Shown here piece by piece: positions 1 through 9,215 of a stretch of DNA of 39,975 nt. The notes beneath the pieces were generated by a model, which was given only the letters and a program-made list of their open reading frames with translations, ran no database searches and was not told where the DNA came from. The position numbers and the translations under genes are program-made. Source of the DNA: Fragilariopsis cylindrus CCMP1102 (taxonomy: Eukaryota > Bacillariophyta > Bacillariophyceae > Bacillariales > Bacillariaceae); NCBI GenBank assembly GCA_900095095.1, contig FMBT01000596.1:1-39975 (forward strand). Direction: 5' to 3'. Within the stretch, counting starts at the first letter, position 1, and every line of letters starts with the position of its first letter.

Positions 1-876
1 TTGTTGTGCTGATATGGATCAGCAAGTCCTGAAACTGCTGCCTCCAACTGTGCAGTCACTGCAAACGCTTGTCGTTGCAACGGTGAAAGATGCGGCGCTC
101 GTTGTCCTCTCCTTTGTTCCGACCGAAGTTTCTCTATCCGTTGTTGCTGCAACTGTTGTAGTAGTACCCGACGTGTTTCTGGATTTATTGAATTAACATT
201 CGGATCGAACATGTCACCTAATTGGTTCCTAAAATAAGGTGTAACCAATGCTTCCGAACATAGATGACCTATATTAGGATCGTAATTATTATTGCTATTA
301 TTATTTGACGGTGATGATGATGATGATCCTGCTCCTGTTCTCGATTCAGGTGCATCATCGAATTGTCCCGGCATAGTAGAATGATCCTTTCGCTTTCTTC
401 CCATTTTCCTTTTTGAGAGATTATAATTACGGCATGCATATGTCGTCGTCGTCGTGCCGCCATTATTGTAATTGTTATAATTATTTGAATTATTATTATA
501 ATTATTATTATCATTTGAATTATTATTATAATTATTATAATTATTATAATCAATTGTTCCACCATTATGATGCTTCTTCTTGTTTGATACTGCTACTTTT
601 GCCATCTTTTTAATCTGTCCATCATTTGTAAAGATAGTATCATCATTATCATCTTTTTTTTCGTTCATGGTGTTATTGGTGTCGTCCCGATATCGTTTAT
701 TATTATTATTATTTGTTAGCTGTTGCATTTTGGCTGTAACTCGAGCCGCTGTGGCTGCGACATTGGCTGTGACATTGGCTTTGATACCGGCTGAAACTTT
801 AGCCCTGGCGGTGGAATTAGTGGCCATCTCTCTCTGCCTCCTGCATTCCATCATATTGATATTATTATTATTGTCA

Positions 877-919
<43 letters not shown>

Positions 920-1520
920 GATTATTCTTTACTTTCTGATGATAATTACGATACTGGTGTTGTTCCTCCGAATTAGTGGCTTTTGCTGTTGCGTCGTCAG
1001 ATGAAGTGGCAGTAGTATCTTTCGGATCTGTACGTTCCTTTTCCTTTTCCTGTTCCTGTTCCTGTTCCTTTTTCTTCTGATTTTGTTTCTCCGATTGTTC
1101 TGTGATTTCTGTTTCTTGATCATTGCCATTCGCACTTGTACTACTACTACTACTACTACTCGTCGTCGGCGGCGCCGTCGGATAGTCCGTGTGATAAATA
1201 GTATGGTAGTAAGATATGTCATCGTATGTTGTTGGTGTTGGTGTTTGTGCTGCTACTGCTACTGCTACTGCTGCTACTGCTATCGTTGGTGGTGCTGTTA
1301 TATCTTTGTCATTCTCCTCATCGGCGGCATCGTTTCCTGTGATCGATTCTTGTCCTCCTCCTTCTCCTCCTCTTGTAGCTTCTCCACTATTATCATGCCC
1401 GTAGATGGAATCATCGATTCCTTCTTGATGGAAGTTCCTCTCCTATACAACTTCTTCATCATTAGACGAGGGTGGTGGAAACTTCTTGTTGTCCGACGTA
1501 GAGGAGGAGTCGCTCGTCAT
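1..1520 (-). CDS. Asn/Ser-rich low-complexity protein, unknown function (partial, runs off window edge)
   Basis: I do not recognise this protein. On the minus strand one frame is open from 1442 down to base 1 (480 codons) with no stop. The same frame continues upstream to an ATG at 1520, interrupted only by a TAG at 1443-1445, so either the start lies downstream (first Met after the stop at 854) or the TAG is an error or variant. The translation is hydrophilic. It holds Ala-Val and Ser runs, an EQEQEKEKE stretch, several poly-Asn/Asp tracts, a Lys-rich patch (KRKMGRKRK) that could be a nuclear localisation signal, and a less biased C-terminal part rich in Gln and Arg (around RRVLLQQLQQQRIEKLRSEQ) that may form a helix. 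The rest lies outside the window. Coding status rests on the long open frame and on triplet repeats that stay in phase. A nuclear protein is possible but is only inferred. Confidence 0.5.
470..926. repeat. AAT/ATT triplet-rich microsatellite blocks within the Asn-rich gene
   Basis: Two AT-rich blocks, about 476-551 and 859-926, consist of imperfect TTA/ATT/ATC triplets. In the minus-strand frame they encode runs of Asn with Tyr, Ser and Asp. They keep codon phase, as expected for tolerated homopeptide expansions. Smaller blocks of the same kind lie near 697-716 and, as an ACT/AGT run coding Ser, near 1139-1161. Confidence 0.7.
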
Positions 1521-2678
1521 AGTAATCAGAAATAGATAAATATTCTTTCTTTTTCTTCTTTTTTCGCCACTCTATAACGTCAACAGGCGTATACAAATTA
1601 TAATATGATGCAACACACAAATACGACGCAATAAGATCAAAGAGAGAGAGAGAGAGAGAGTTATGTGGAATAAAAAGAGTGTTTGCTTCTTTGTGGTCAT
1701 GCAATTTGGAGTGTGATCGTGTTTAGTTGTTGTCCTTGTGCTTTCTTGTGCTCCTTGGTATAATTTTCGCGTTGTAATTGCGCGCTGGAATTTATCTGTT
1801 GTTTATATGAAGTATGCCCCAGTCATTACTTTCTTGTTCAATGATACTAAAAACATGCTACAGTCAATACTCAATATGGAGCTAGCAAAAGCAAGTAAAC
1901 CTATGATAGGAAATATATCATACATCTCACATGAGGTGCAGCATAAGAGAGATGAAGAAAAGTACAGTCTGAAATTCAGAGTTACATAAAGCTAAAACAA
2001 TGATACAAAACTACCACATATCCTCAAACTTATAAGGAAAGGAATAATGTTGGGCTCATGCTTGCGAGACAGATAGTGGATCCTGTACTGTTGTAATCAG
2101 CTCTCCTCTTATTGCAGTGTGGTCTCCTTCATTGAGGTCTTCGGCTTCGGCAACTTCCATTTGGGAGTTGTCTTCTTCATAGAGTCCATTGGTTGAGGCC
2201 AACTGAGGTTCTATATCCTTTCTTGCCTGGTCCTGAGAGACTTGCTCTTCAACTGGGCAGCGGTGAGATCAGCATACGGATATGACATCGGGGTGACTTT
2301 TCCGACATTTTGTTTCGTATTGGAGATTTACGTTGTTGATTGTTGATTGTTGGTTGTTGATTATTTTGTTGGGGATTGGAGACCTATGTAGTTGATTGTT
2401 GACATGTTGATTACTATTTGCTGATTATTATTTGTTGACTATTATTTGTTGATTGTTGTGTGCTACTGTAGTTGGAATTTCAGCTCAGTCGTGCATACTC
2501 AATACTTAACACTGGCTGTACTTGCCGCCATCCATTCTTTTCAAACGAAAATCTTTCCCTTTATTCTTTCCCATCTAATTTATTTGTTTCCGATCATCAA
2601 GAAATTACAACCCGCTAACATACTTGTATCATACACGACACCAATCCACAAAGAATATAATAATAAAACCATTTAACA
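1521..2678. other. Intergenic region with simple repeats
   Basis: No convincing long gene. It contains a (GA)n tract at about 1638-1660, within the probable 5' flank of the minus-strand Asn-rich gene, and imperfect TGTTGATT-type repeats at about 2330-2460 upstream of the zinc-finger gene. A candidate small minus-strand gene at 2056-2308 is listed separately. Several 60-80 codon frames here look like chance frames. Confidence 0.5.
2056..2308 (-). CDS. Candidate small acidic protein, about 80 aa, frame interrupted
   Basis: On the minus strand a 70-codon open stretch (2268-2056, stop TGA at 2056-2058) encodes a coding-looking, acidic C-terminus that includes EEQVSQDQARKDIEPQLAS and ends with QDPLSVSQA. 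It has no suitable start of its own. An ATG at 2308 opens in another frame (MSEKSPRCHIRMLISPLPS) and stops just as the acidic frame begins. The two could be joined by a one-base indel near 2252-2256. A splice at CTGATCTCACCGCTGCCCAG would also keep frame, but the implied intron of about 34 nt is too short to be comfortable. No family is recognised. It may be a relic or the tail of a mobile element. Confidence 0.28.
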
Positions 2679-3461
2679 ATGAGCAGCTCTGAATCCGATT
2701 CCGAAGCGTCTTCCAGTTCCGATTCCAATTCCGCCGGCTCCGGGACTATCAAAGTACCACAACTCAAGGACGACACCAACAATAAGAAGAAGCGAAAAGC
2801 GAAAGAGGATGGCATATTCAATCTCTTGACGGACACCAACAACAGCAGTAACGACCAATGCAAAGGCGTCGACGACGTTGCAGGTGACGGTGACGGTACC
2901 TTTGCCGATAAGACGTTGCTGTGTCGTGAATGTGAGGGTGGATTTGTGTTTTCTGCTGAAGAACAAGAATATCATTTTGAAATGGGATTCGACAATGCGC
3001 CCGTTAGGTGCAAGGAATGTAGGGCAGCGAAAAAGCAGCGAATGGAAGAGCTAGGAGAAGGTGGTGGAGGACGACAAGGAGAAAATCGTGGTTATAGTAA
3101 TCGCGGAAAGTCATGTTACAATTGCGGTGAAGATGGACATATTAGTCGTGATTGCACTAAACCTAGAAAGGAAGGTGCCGGTGGACAAGTGAGATCATGT
3201 TATAATTGTGGAAAAACTGGACACATTAGTAAAGATTGTAAGGAACCACAAAAAGAAAAAGGCGCTGGTCGAGGTAATGACAGTGGTGGCGACCGGTCAT
3301 GTTATATCTGCGGCCATACGGGACATATGAGTCGAGAATGTCCTCAACAGGGTGCCGGTCGTGGTGGTCGAGGAGGAAGAGGCCGTGGGGGTGGTCGTGG
3401 TGGAGGTCGTGGAGGTGACCGAGGAGGAGGTGGCCGTGGATTCCAAAGAGAAAAGTACTAA
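2679..3461 (+). CDS. CCHC zinc-knuckle protein with zinc-ribbon and RGG tail (CNBP/GIS2-like)
   Basis: A 260-residue protein, probably a cytosolic or nuclear single-stranded RNA/DNA-binding factor. An acidic Ser-rich N-terminus is followed by a short basic patch (KKKRKAK). At about residues 87-122 there is a zinc-ribbon-like module with two CxxC pairs (CREC and CKEC) flanking [16 protein letters not shown], resembling the 'probable zinc-ribbon' family often called zf-trcl. Three classic CX2CX4HX4C zinc knuckles follow ([42 protein letters not shown]) at roughly 145-230. The last 30 residues are an RGG/GGR box. Knuckles plus RGG are typical of CNBP/GIS2 or glycine-rich RNA-binding proteins; the added ribbon is less usual. 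Start: the ATG lies in an AACAATGAG context, and the Ser/Asp-rich composition begins there. No intron is needed. The 567-bp gap downstream supplies its 3' flank. Confidence 0.9.
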   Translation: MSSSESDSEASSSSDSNSAGSGTIKVPQLKDDTNNKKKRKAKEDGIFNLLTDTNNSSNDQCKGVDDVAGDGDGTFADKTLLCRECEGGFVFSAEEQEYHFEMGFDNAPVRCKECRAAKKQRMEELGEGGGGRQGENRGYSNRGKSCYNCGEDGHISRDCTKPRKEGAGGQVRSCYNCGKTGHISKDCKEPQKEKGAGRGNDSGGDRSCYICGHTGHMSRECPQQGAGRGGRGGRGRGGGRGGGRGGDRGGGGRGFQREKY

Positions 3462-4028
3462 ATAAAACTAACGCTATAAGCTTTATTGGTACAAAAAACT
3501 ATTCTTTTTTCAGTTGGTATCTTTTTTGAGAGTAAAACTATTCTTCAACTTATATACATTTAAAAAAGATCCCATCTCACCACGATGGAAATATAACTGC
3601 CGACATCAATAAATCCATTAACATTAATCTGCTAACGTTAGTTGCAATAAAGTAGTCGATATGTAGCGCTTAATACCGGAGCAGAATTGATAATAAAATT
3701 GCTTCCATGTTATTTTGATGTCCCGTGTACCTAAATAATTTGAGAAATAAAGTTGTCAAGAGCCTTAACCTTAACCTTAACCAAAGATTTTATTCATGCC
3801 CTTACTTCTCCGGCGCCCCCTTTCGATTGGAATGAAGAGAGTTCGAAGTGTCAAGTGTTTGCTACTGTACTTCAAAAAGTACTGTTACCTCCCAAATATT
3901 AGAAGAGCTGACAATTTTCGATCTACGGCCTGCACCAAAGAAATACTGTTGCATATCCATTCATTCCATTAGCGACGCGTATCGCACACTGCCACAGTTT
4001 ATGTCTCGCAAGTTATAATATATCGACC
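3462..4028. other. Intergenic region with a short CCTTAA tandem repeat
   Basis: No gene is seen in these 567 bases between two plus-strand genes. A perfect short tandem of CCTTAA (three units plus CC) lies at 3763-3782. It is too short, and differs from the TTAGGG type, to be called telomeric. The rest is AT-rich, unremarkable flank. Confidence 0.6.
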
Positions 4029-5028
4029 ATGGTAAATCGCTATTGTTGCTCTTCCTGTAATCGGCGCCTCCCTAGGGATTCCTTTTCAAATAACCAGTGG
4101 AGAAAAGGCGAAGGTAGATCTCGTTGCCATGCATGTGTAAATTCAGGGCCACGGGGGAACAACAATGATACTGGCAATAATGTTGATTTTGATAGTATAA
4201 AGCGAACAATAAAGGAGATGGAGGAGATTCTCCAACGAATGCAGCTCGAACAAATAGCAAAACTAAATACTGTCGATGCTGCTCAAACAGCTCGCACGAA
4301 CAACGCAACCCATGCAACTTTTAAGGAAATAGATCTGCAGAATCCTTTTGCTCAAGGCAGTTTCCGCTGGGTCGCCAAAGGCGTCTATTCCCATGGTAGC
4401 CGAGCTGGAGAAGCTTGTGTCTGCAAATGGTTCAAAACTGGGGGTGTCGTAGAATCAAGTTTCTACGACATAGACTTGTCGACTGTTAAGAAAGCTCTCG
4501 ATCTGATTACGAAATGGAACAGTAGTGGAATGGTCAACAAAATGGTGAAGATCAATCAGCCAGCTGTTTGGACGTTCGACCGCAATTCCGGTGCAAGGGC
4601 TGGTAAGAAGGTTCTTCAAGAGCCGTTCATCGCAAACTATCAGAAGTTCAATTCAAAACACGGGCTGGGCCGACGATAGTACTCCATGGCCACGAGTCAT
4701 GCAAGCACTCTCTCACTTTTCCTACCATGTCTCTGATGGGAGAGAAATGATTTGTGACCTACAAGGTGGCTATTATAATGACGGAGTCATTTTAACTGAT
4801 CCTGTTATTTTGTCATTGGCGAGAAAATACGGTCCTACTGATCTTGGGTCAAAAGGGATCAGTAACTTTTTCGGCCATCATACCTGCAACGAATTCTGTC
4901 GTTCCGAATGGAGAAAGCCCATATTCGCTTTAAAACGTTCTGTAGCACGCAAAGGAACCACAATGGAAGAAGTTCCGACCGTCACATCTCGCCCTCAAAT
5001 GTCAATAATGAGGGGAATCTACGAATAA
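4029..5028 (+). CDS. Alpha-kinase (MHCK/EF2K type) with N-terminal zinc finger; one frameshift
   Basis: An atypical Ser/Thr protein kinase. Residues 1-37 hold a two-part Cys motif (CCSSC and CHAC around LPRDSFSNNQWRKG) resembling a Stc1-like zinc finger, followed by a short predicted coiled coil. The alpha-kinase domain then begins (NPFAQGSFRWVAKGVY), with the likely catalytic Lys in ACVCKWF, then EPFIANYQKFN. At about 4650 the frame shifts: an AAAA run reads as if one A too many. The domain resumes in the next frame with TGWADDSTPWPRVMQALSHF, DLQGGYYNDGVILTDP and the family's zinc-binding end, HHTCNEFC (His plus CX3C). It finishes at a TAA at 5026-5028 after about 330 residues, a normal length. 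All core alpha-kinase elements are present, so the break is either recent or a consensus error. Substrate unknown. Confidence 0.82.
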
Positions 5029-5045
5029 TAAGAGAAGATGTCACC

Positions 5046-5600
5046 ATGGTCTTTTTACAATGCAATTTCGGTGTCCACTTGCTGACTGTCAGGAAGCGCT
5101 GGAACCGATTGGCTGCCCAGGGCGGTATGACCATCGAAGAATTCTTTCCAGACGTTGTGAACTTCGATTCCTTCGTGGAACTCTATAGAGTTTTCTTCCC
5201 TTTTCAAGAACCGCACGAATCAGAACAGCCTTTCAAGGTGGTCGACGTCACGGCAAAGGATATGACGGTCTTTGACACTCTAGACGAGGCCTTTTGAATC
5301 AAGAAGAATAGGATCTGAGGGGATATGTCGTACGATGGGCAGGCTCTCAAGATTTGGGCGATTGACGAGAATCGCGGCGAGGCAATGTTTGATATCCAAA
5401 AAGAACTGTCGGAAAAGGAGCCCAAAAAGCTGACCGCTCGTCGTTCAAGTCTGATAGAATTCGACAAACTCAATGCGCACGCACCTCCACCTATCAGATC
5501 GTTCTTCTATTGGACAGTTCGAAAAATAGCGAATCAAATCAAGTCGAATCAAATCAAATCAAATCCGATAGAATCGAAACAAAGCCCCCACAAAGGGTGA
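5046..5600 (+). pseudogene. Relic of an unrecognised protein-coding gene with two in-frame stops
   Basis: One plus-strand frame reads as coding from about 5046: FGVHLLTVRKRWNRLAAQGG, then DVVNFDSFVELYRVFFP and VVDVTAKDMTVFDTLDEAF. It hits TGA at 5295-5297 and again at 5313-5315. It then continues in the same frame with MSYDGQALKIWAIDENRGEA and FDIQKELSEKEPKK, before degrading into Lys/Asn-rich repeat sequence and stopping at 5598-5600. The composition and absence of frame changes suggest a true protein segment rather than chance. No start context or domain is recognised. It directly follows the alpha-kinase stop, so it could be a truncated neighbouring gene or the remains of a larger gene into which the kinase was placed. 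Function unknown. Confidence 0.45.
5535..5576 (+). repeat. AATCA/AATCAAGTCG short tandem repeat
   Basis: Imperfect repeats of AATCAAATCAAGTCG-type units close the 5046-5600 relic. In the relic's frame they read as an IKSNQIKSN repeat. They were probably created by slippage after coding constraint was lost. Confidence 0.6.
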
Positions 5601-6000
5601 ATCTCTTCCATTCTGGATGCTTTGTATGTGTACTATGGTGGACATTGTAAGGTCTTAGTAGGCAAATAGTTAGTAGTAACAGTAATAGATTGGTTTGCGT
5701 ATGTTTCTGAAGGAAACATACTCCTACAAGTGTGCAAGTATTATTGCTCTGAGAAACCGTGCGTGTCGGCACTACCAAGGAAAAAGATAGGGAGGAAAGA
5801 ATATTATGTTCGTCGTGGCCATATCCTAAATTTGAAGGCAACAGTCGTAGTACGCAGCGAAATAATAAGATAAGAATACATCTATACTATCACCATTTGG
5901 TACATAAAAATTTTAGAGTCTACGTATCTGTTTATAGCATCTCATACGTTATATTAAAAGACAGGTAGAGTATACTTTGATAATAAGAAACTCCGTTTGA
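5601..6000. other. Intergenic region, nothing recognised
   Basis: AT-rich sequence between the 3' end of the plus-strand relic and the 3' end of the minus-strand GT31 gene (convergent ends). Short frames here have no family resemblance. No RNA gene or repeat is seen. Confidence 0.5.
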
Positions 6001-8196
6001 TCAAATTGAAACATGTCCCCCCTGCCCATAAACACCATATACGAAACTCGGTGATTCTACTTTACGGATCATTTCTTCAAAGTCACTTGGAATGTCTAAC
6101 CATGCAGCCTCCGACCATTTTTCTTCCTCACCATCATCATTCTTATTAAAATGCTTCTTCTGACATTCAAGTTGATCGTCTAGACTTAAGTCATGTCCAA
6201 CAATCAAGGCGTGCGCATCCCAATCACAGGATTTTTTTCCCGAAGAACTAAACAATTTTTTTGCGTGTATATATGTTACATCCTGTAAATCACCAGATTT
6301 ACGTGCATTATCAAACCATATACCGATATTTACATCTTCTCCTTGATACCGATGAAGTGATTCAGATGTTTCAGTTATGTATTTAGCAGCAGCTCTACTA
6401 AGGACGTGTCCAGCACTACCCTTCGGCCAGTAGGGATAAAAATCCTTAGAGTAGTCGTCTTCACGCCATTTCCCCTCCTTTGCAACAGGAGAATGGTATA
6501 TAATTTCACCAATTATCATTGGTATATCAGAATTGTACTTACGTAGGTATCGTTCCAGATTTTGTACATTAACAAACATTCATCATCAGCTTTTGCGATC
6601 CATTTTACATTTGGAAATAATCCTTTATCATTATTTAGTACCCAATTATATGATTGAATCATTTTTCCGGTAATCGATTATAATGTTCCTCATGGGAATT
6701 TCAAGTAGATCTTGATATCGTTCTTGTTCCAATCTTAAAAAGTTATGATCGATTTGATCACATGATAGAGAAATTGGTGGTGGTGGTTTCGTTAGTATAA
6801 GAAGCGTTACTACTACTGGTGCCACTAGCACTAGTACTAGTACTTGTATCATTGTTATAGCTGGAAGTATTAGTTGTTGTATTTGCTTTTGATTTTGATT
6901 TTGCTTCTGTTTCTGTTACTTTCCTCGGCACAGACGTGATATTATTATTCTCGGAAGACTGTTCAGTTGTTGTATTTGCTTTTGATTTTGTTTCTGTTTT
7001 CGTTATGTTTCTCGACACAGACGTAGTATTATTATTCTCGAACGACTGTTTAGTTCTTTGTTTGATTTTGCTTCCGTTTCCGTTACATTCTTTGACACAG
7101 ACGTGATATTATTATTCTTGAACGACTGTTTAGTTGTTGTATTTACTTTAGCTTTTGCTTCTATTTTTGTTCTGTTTCTGTACATTCTTCGACACAGACA
7201 TGATATTATTATTCTCGAACGACTTTTAGTTGTTGTTGTTTTTGTTTTTACTGCTTTTGCTTTACCTTTAGCTTTAGTTTTTGCTTCTATTTTAGTTTTT
7301 GTTGCATTCCTCGAAACAGACGTACTATTATTCCCAACCGACTGTTTTCCCAACGATTCTTGCATCAACCGCCGCCGACGTAGTCGCTGCTGCCCTTCGG
7401 TACGTACTCCCGTTAAATCTTGTCCATCGTTATTCTCTTCGTGGAGTTGATCTCGTTGATTTTCGTGTTCTTTATCGGACGTAGTATTATCGTAATAGCC
7501 GTTGACATCATCATCATTATTATGATTATTACTATAATCGTTATCACTACTGCTACTCACATCATGATCATGAAAATCAGATCCGAATTCTTCACAATCG
7601 GATTGACCAACTACAAATACAATGGTAGCAGATACATGATGTGATATCGCTGCTGCCATCCATGTTTCTCGTATAGCTTGTCGTTTCACAAAACTTCCTT
7701 GATGACTCGGAACAAGGATAACAATAGTACTACTATTACTTCGACGAATAGTTGGTGGTAATAAAATAGGGTCTTGAAAATCAATAGGTTGATGAGGAGG
7801 AGGTTTCAGAAGTTTTTGTTGTTGTCGTGAGTTCGACTTTGTAGTAGTAGTAGTAACAGGTATTGTCGATGAGGATGCAATTTCCAATAGTTCATCACGA
7901 AGTTGATGTAGTTGTGAACAAAATCCGATGGTTGCGAGGTTGTTCTCTTCTTCTTCTTCAAATCTTTGCACTTCGGAGGACCAGTCAATGTTTTCATCCT
8001 CGTCGAAAGAATTATGTTGTTCGCCATTATAATTATAATCATGATTGTTATTCTTTTCACAGCAGTCAGTTGTTTCAATTTCAGTAATGGAAATTGATGA
8101 TACTGATGTTGCTGTTGCTGTTGTTGTTGTTGCTGTTGCTGTTGCTGACTTAGTTGGATTTATGAGAAGTTTCCTCGTTGTCTTTAATAGATACAT
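6001..8196 (-). CDS. GT31 beta-1,3-galactosyltransferase-like glycosyltransferase, with repeat insertion and frameshifts
   Basis: A family 31 glycosyltransferase, expected in the Golgi and transferring Gal/GlcNAc to glycans. From the 5' end: a Thr/Ser/Asn-rich stem, then IVILVPSHQGSFVKRQAIRE followed by TW (the RxxIRxTW motif) and TIVFVVGQSD. A long repetitive insertion follows, then FLRLEQERYQDLLEIPM, DYR..., WIAKADDE (the DxD-type metal site), MFVNVQNLERYL, FYPYWPKGSAGHVLSRAAAK and GEDVNIGIWFD. These match GT31 in order. The C-terminal part (6579-6001) is one clean frame. Breaks occur at about 6670 (an A5 run one base too long), at about 6577 (GAATG where GAAATG would keep frame, exactly at the DxD motif) and inside the repeat block. 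An N-terminal extension with a membrane anchor may lie further upstream, to 8564, but low complexity prevents a firm start. Enzyme specificity is not determinable. Confidence 0.78.
6880..7345 (-). repeat. Coding minisatellite inside the GT31 catalytic domain
   Basis: Five imperfect units share the plus-strand core ACAGACGT(G/A)(A/G)TATTATTATTC followed by (G/A)ACGACTGTT and TTGTTGTATTTGCTTTTG-like sequence. Cores start near 6930, 7018, 7099, 7197 and 7316, so spacing is about 80-120 bp. Read on the minus strand they encode NNNITSVSRNVTKTETKSKA-like units with many N-x-T/S sequons. Frame changes between units suggest slippage. Confidence 0.75.
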
Positions 8197-8232
8197 ATGA
8201 TCTTATCATTACAAGAAATATTCCCAAATATA

Positions 8233-8564
8233 TCATTCGAGCAACGATAGGTACCCGCCGATAGTGACACAATGACAATGACGACGATCGTCTCTTATTA
8301 TAATTCCGTTGGAAATTATTATTATTATTATTATTATTGCTGTAATACTTTTGGTTGTATTGTATATTCGTGCAGACGACGAAGATGAAGATGATGAACT
8401 ACTAGATAGCGTAGGAGATGATGATGATGATGATGATAATGATGATAATGGTAATAACGACGACAAGTCGACGATGGAAGAGAAAGACTTTTTCGTTTAT
8501 TCGATGGTGATCCGTCACCATCAATACCGTTACCTCCGCGGCTGTTTAGATTCGTCATCGTCAT
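8233..8564 (-). other. Low-complexity region 5' of the GT31 gene, possible N-terminal exon
   Basis: On the minus strand an ATG at 8564 opens MTMTNLNSRGGNGIDGDGSP followed by basic and His-rich sequence. Another frame gives KSITAIIIIIIIISNGIIIR, which could be a type II membrane anchor. Both are built from ATT/ATG/ATC triplets, so chance frames are likely. If the GT31 gene has a signal anchor, it probably lies here, again with a frame break. The runs at about 8311-8338 (ATT) and 8417-8450 (GATGAT) are microsatellites. Confidence 0.3.
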
Positions 8565-9215
8565 GGTGTATGTCGTTTTTTCTTCCTGTCATCTATCTCT
8601 AACTATGGGTACAATTATTTGTATTATTTTCATTATTAGAAAGAAAGAAAGAATGAGGTGAGTAACTCAGTTGTAATGTGTGTAATATTGTGTAGGAGAG
8701 CAATAATGAGTAATAACCAAAATCTTTCGCCTAACTTACTCACACGCACAATGCACGCGACTAACTACTTGAACTTTGTGTAATTTTAGCGCCAGGTGCG
8801 CGCTTTTTCATTTTGCTTCTCCGATTTGAAAAGAAACACTACTGTACTCTATCGTCGTCGTAATCGTACCGTGAACAGTGCAGGTCTGTACACGTCTCCT
8901 TCTTCTTTTCTTTAAGTACAAGGGAGGGGGAGGGAGGGGGGAGAGGAGGGGGACTTCGTCCCAACCCTCCGAGTTTATACTACAAAGCCGTCTGGGGGGA
9001 GGGGGTGTCAAATCCAAAAGTTAAGAATTAAATAGTAACTTTAGGATAATCTTGTTAAACCGCCTACCTTCACATAAATTATAAAAAGATAATCGTCATG
9101 ACGAAACAAACCAGAAAAAGACAACAGTAATAAGGTGCATTTTTTGTAGAAGTAGTACGAACAGTACTGATGATACTGGTAATACTGATGATACAACTAA
9201 TAATGGTGGTACAGT
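8565..9215. other. Intergenic region between divergent genes, with G-rich tracts
   Basis: This 650-bp stretch separates the minus-strand GT31 gene from the plus-strand NTPase gene, so it probably holds both promoters. It contains dense G runs at 8922-8952 and 8994-9005, listed separately, in otherwise AT-rich DNA. A short direct repeat of TGATGATACTGGTAATAC-like sequence lies at about 9168-9193, just before the NTPase start. No gene is seen. Confidence 0.5.
8922..8952 (+). promoter_or_regulatory. Potential G-quadruplex motif
   Basis: Five runs of three or more G (GGGAGGGGGAGGGAGGGGGG, then GAGAGGAGGGGG) are separated mostly by single A bases, satisfying the usual G3+ quadruplex pattern with one-base loops. 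A second G6-A-G5 block lies at 8994-9005. Position in a divergent intergenic region suggests a promoter or 5' flank role, but this is inference. Confidence 0.5.

Noticed and set aside
269..613. Poly-Ile and Asn/Tyr frames on both strands as small membrane proteins
   Set aside because: They arise from ATT/AAT triplet repeats read in other frames of the Asn-rich gene.
1990..2320. LTR retrotransposon end near the small acidic frame
   Set aside because: No paired terminal repeats, primer-binding site or reverse transcriptase sequence is visible.
3763..3782. CCTTAA tandem as an interstitial telomere
   Set aside because: Only three units, and the sequence is not the TTAGGG/CCCTAA type; treated as a chance short repeat.
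8309..8602. Plus-strand frame with an Ile-rich span followed by Asp/Glu repeats as a small membrane protein
   Set aside because: Built almost entirely from microsatellite triplets, and overlaps the probable 5' end of the GT31 gene on the other strand.
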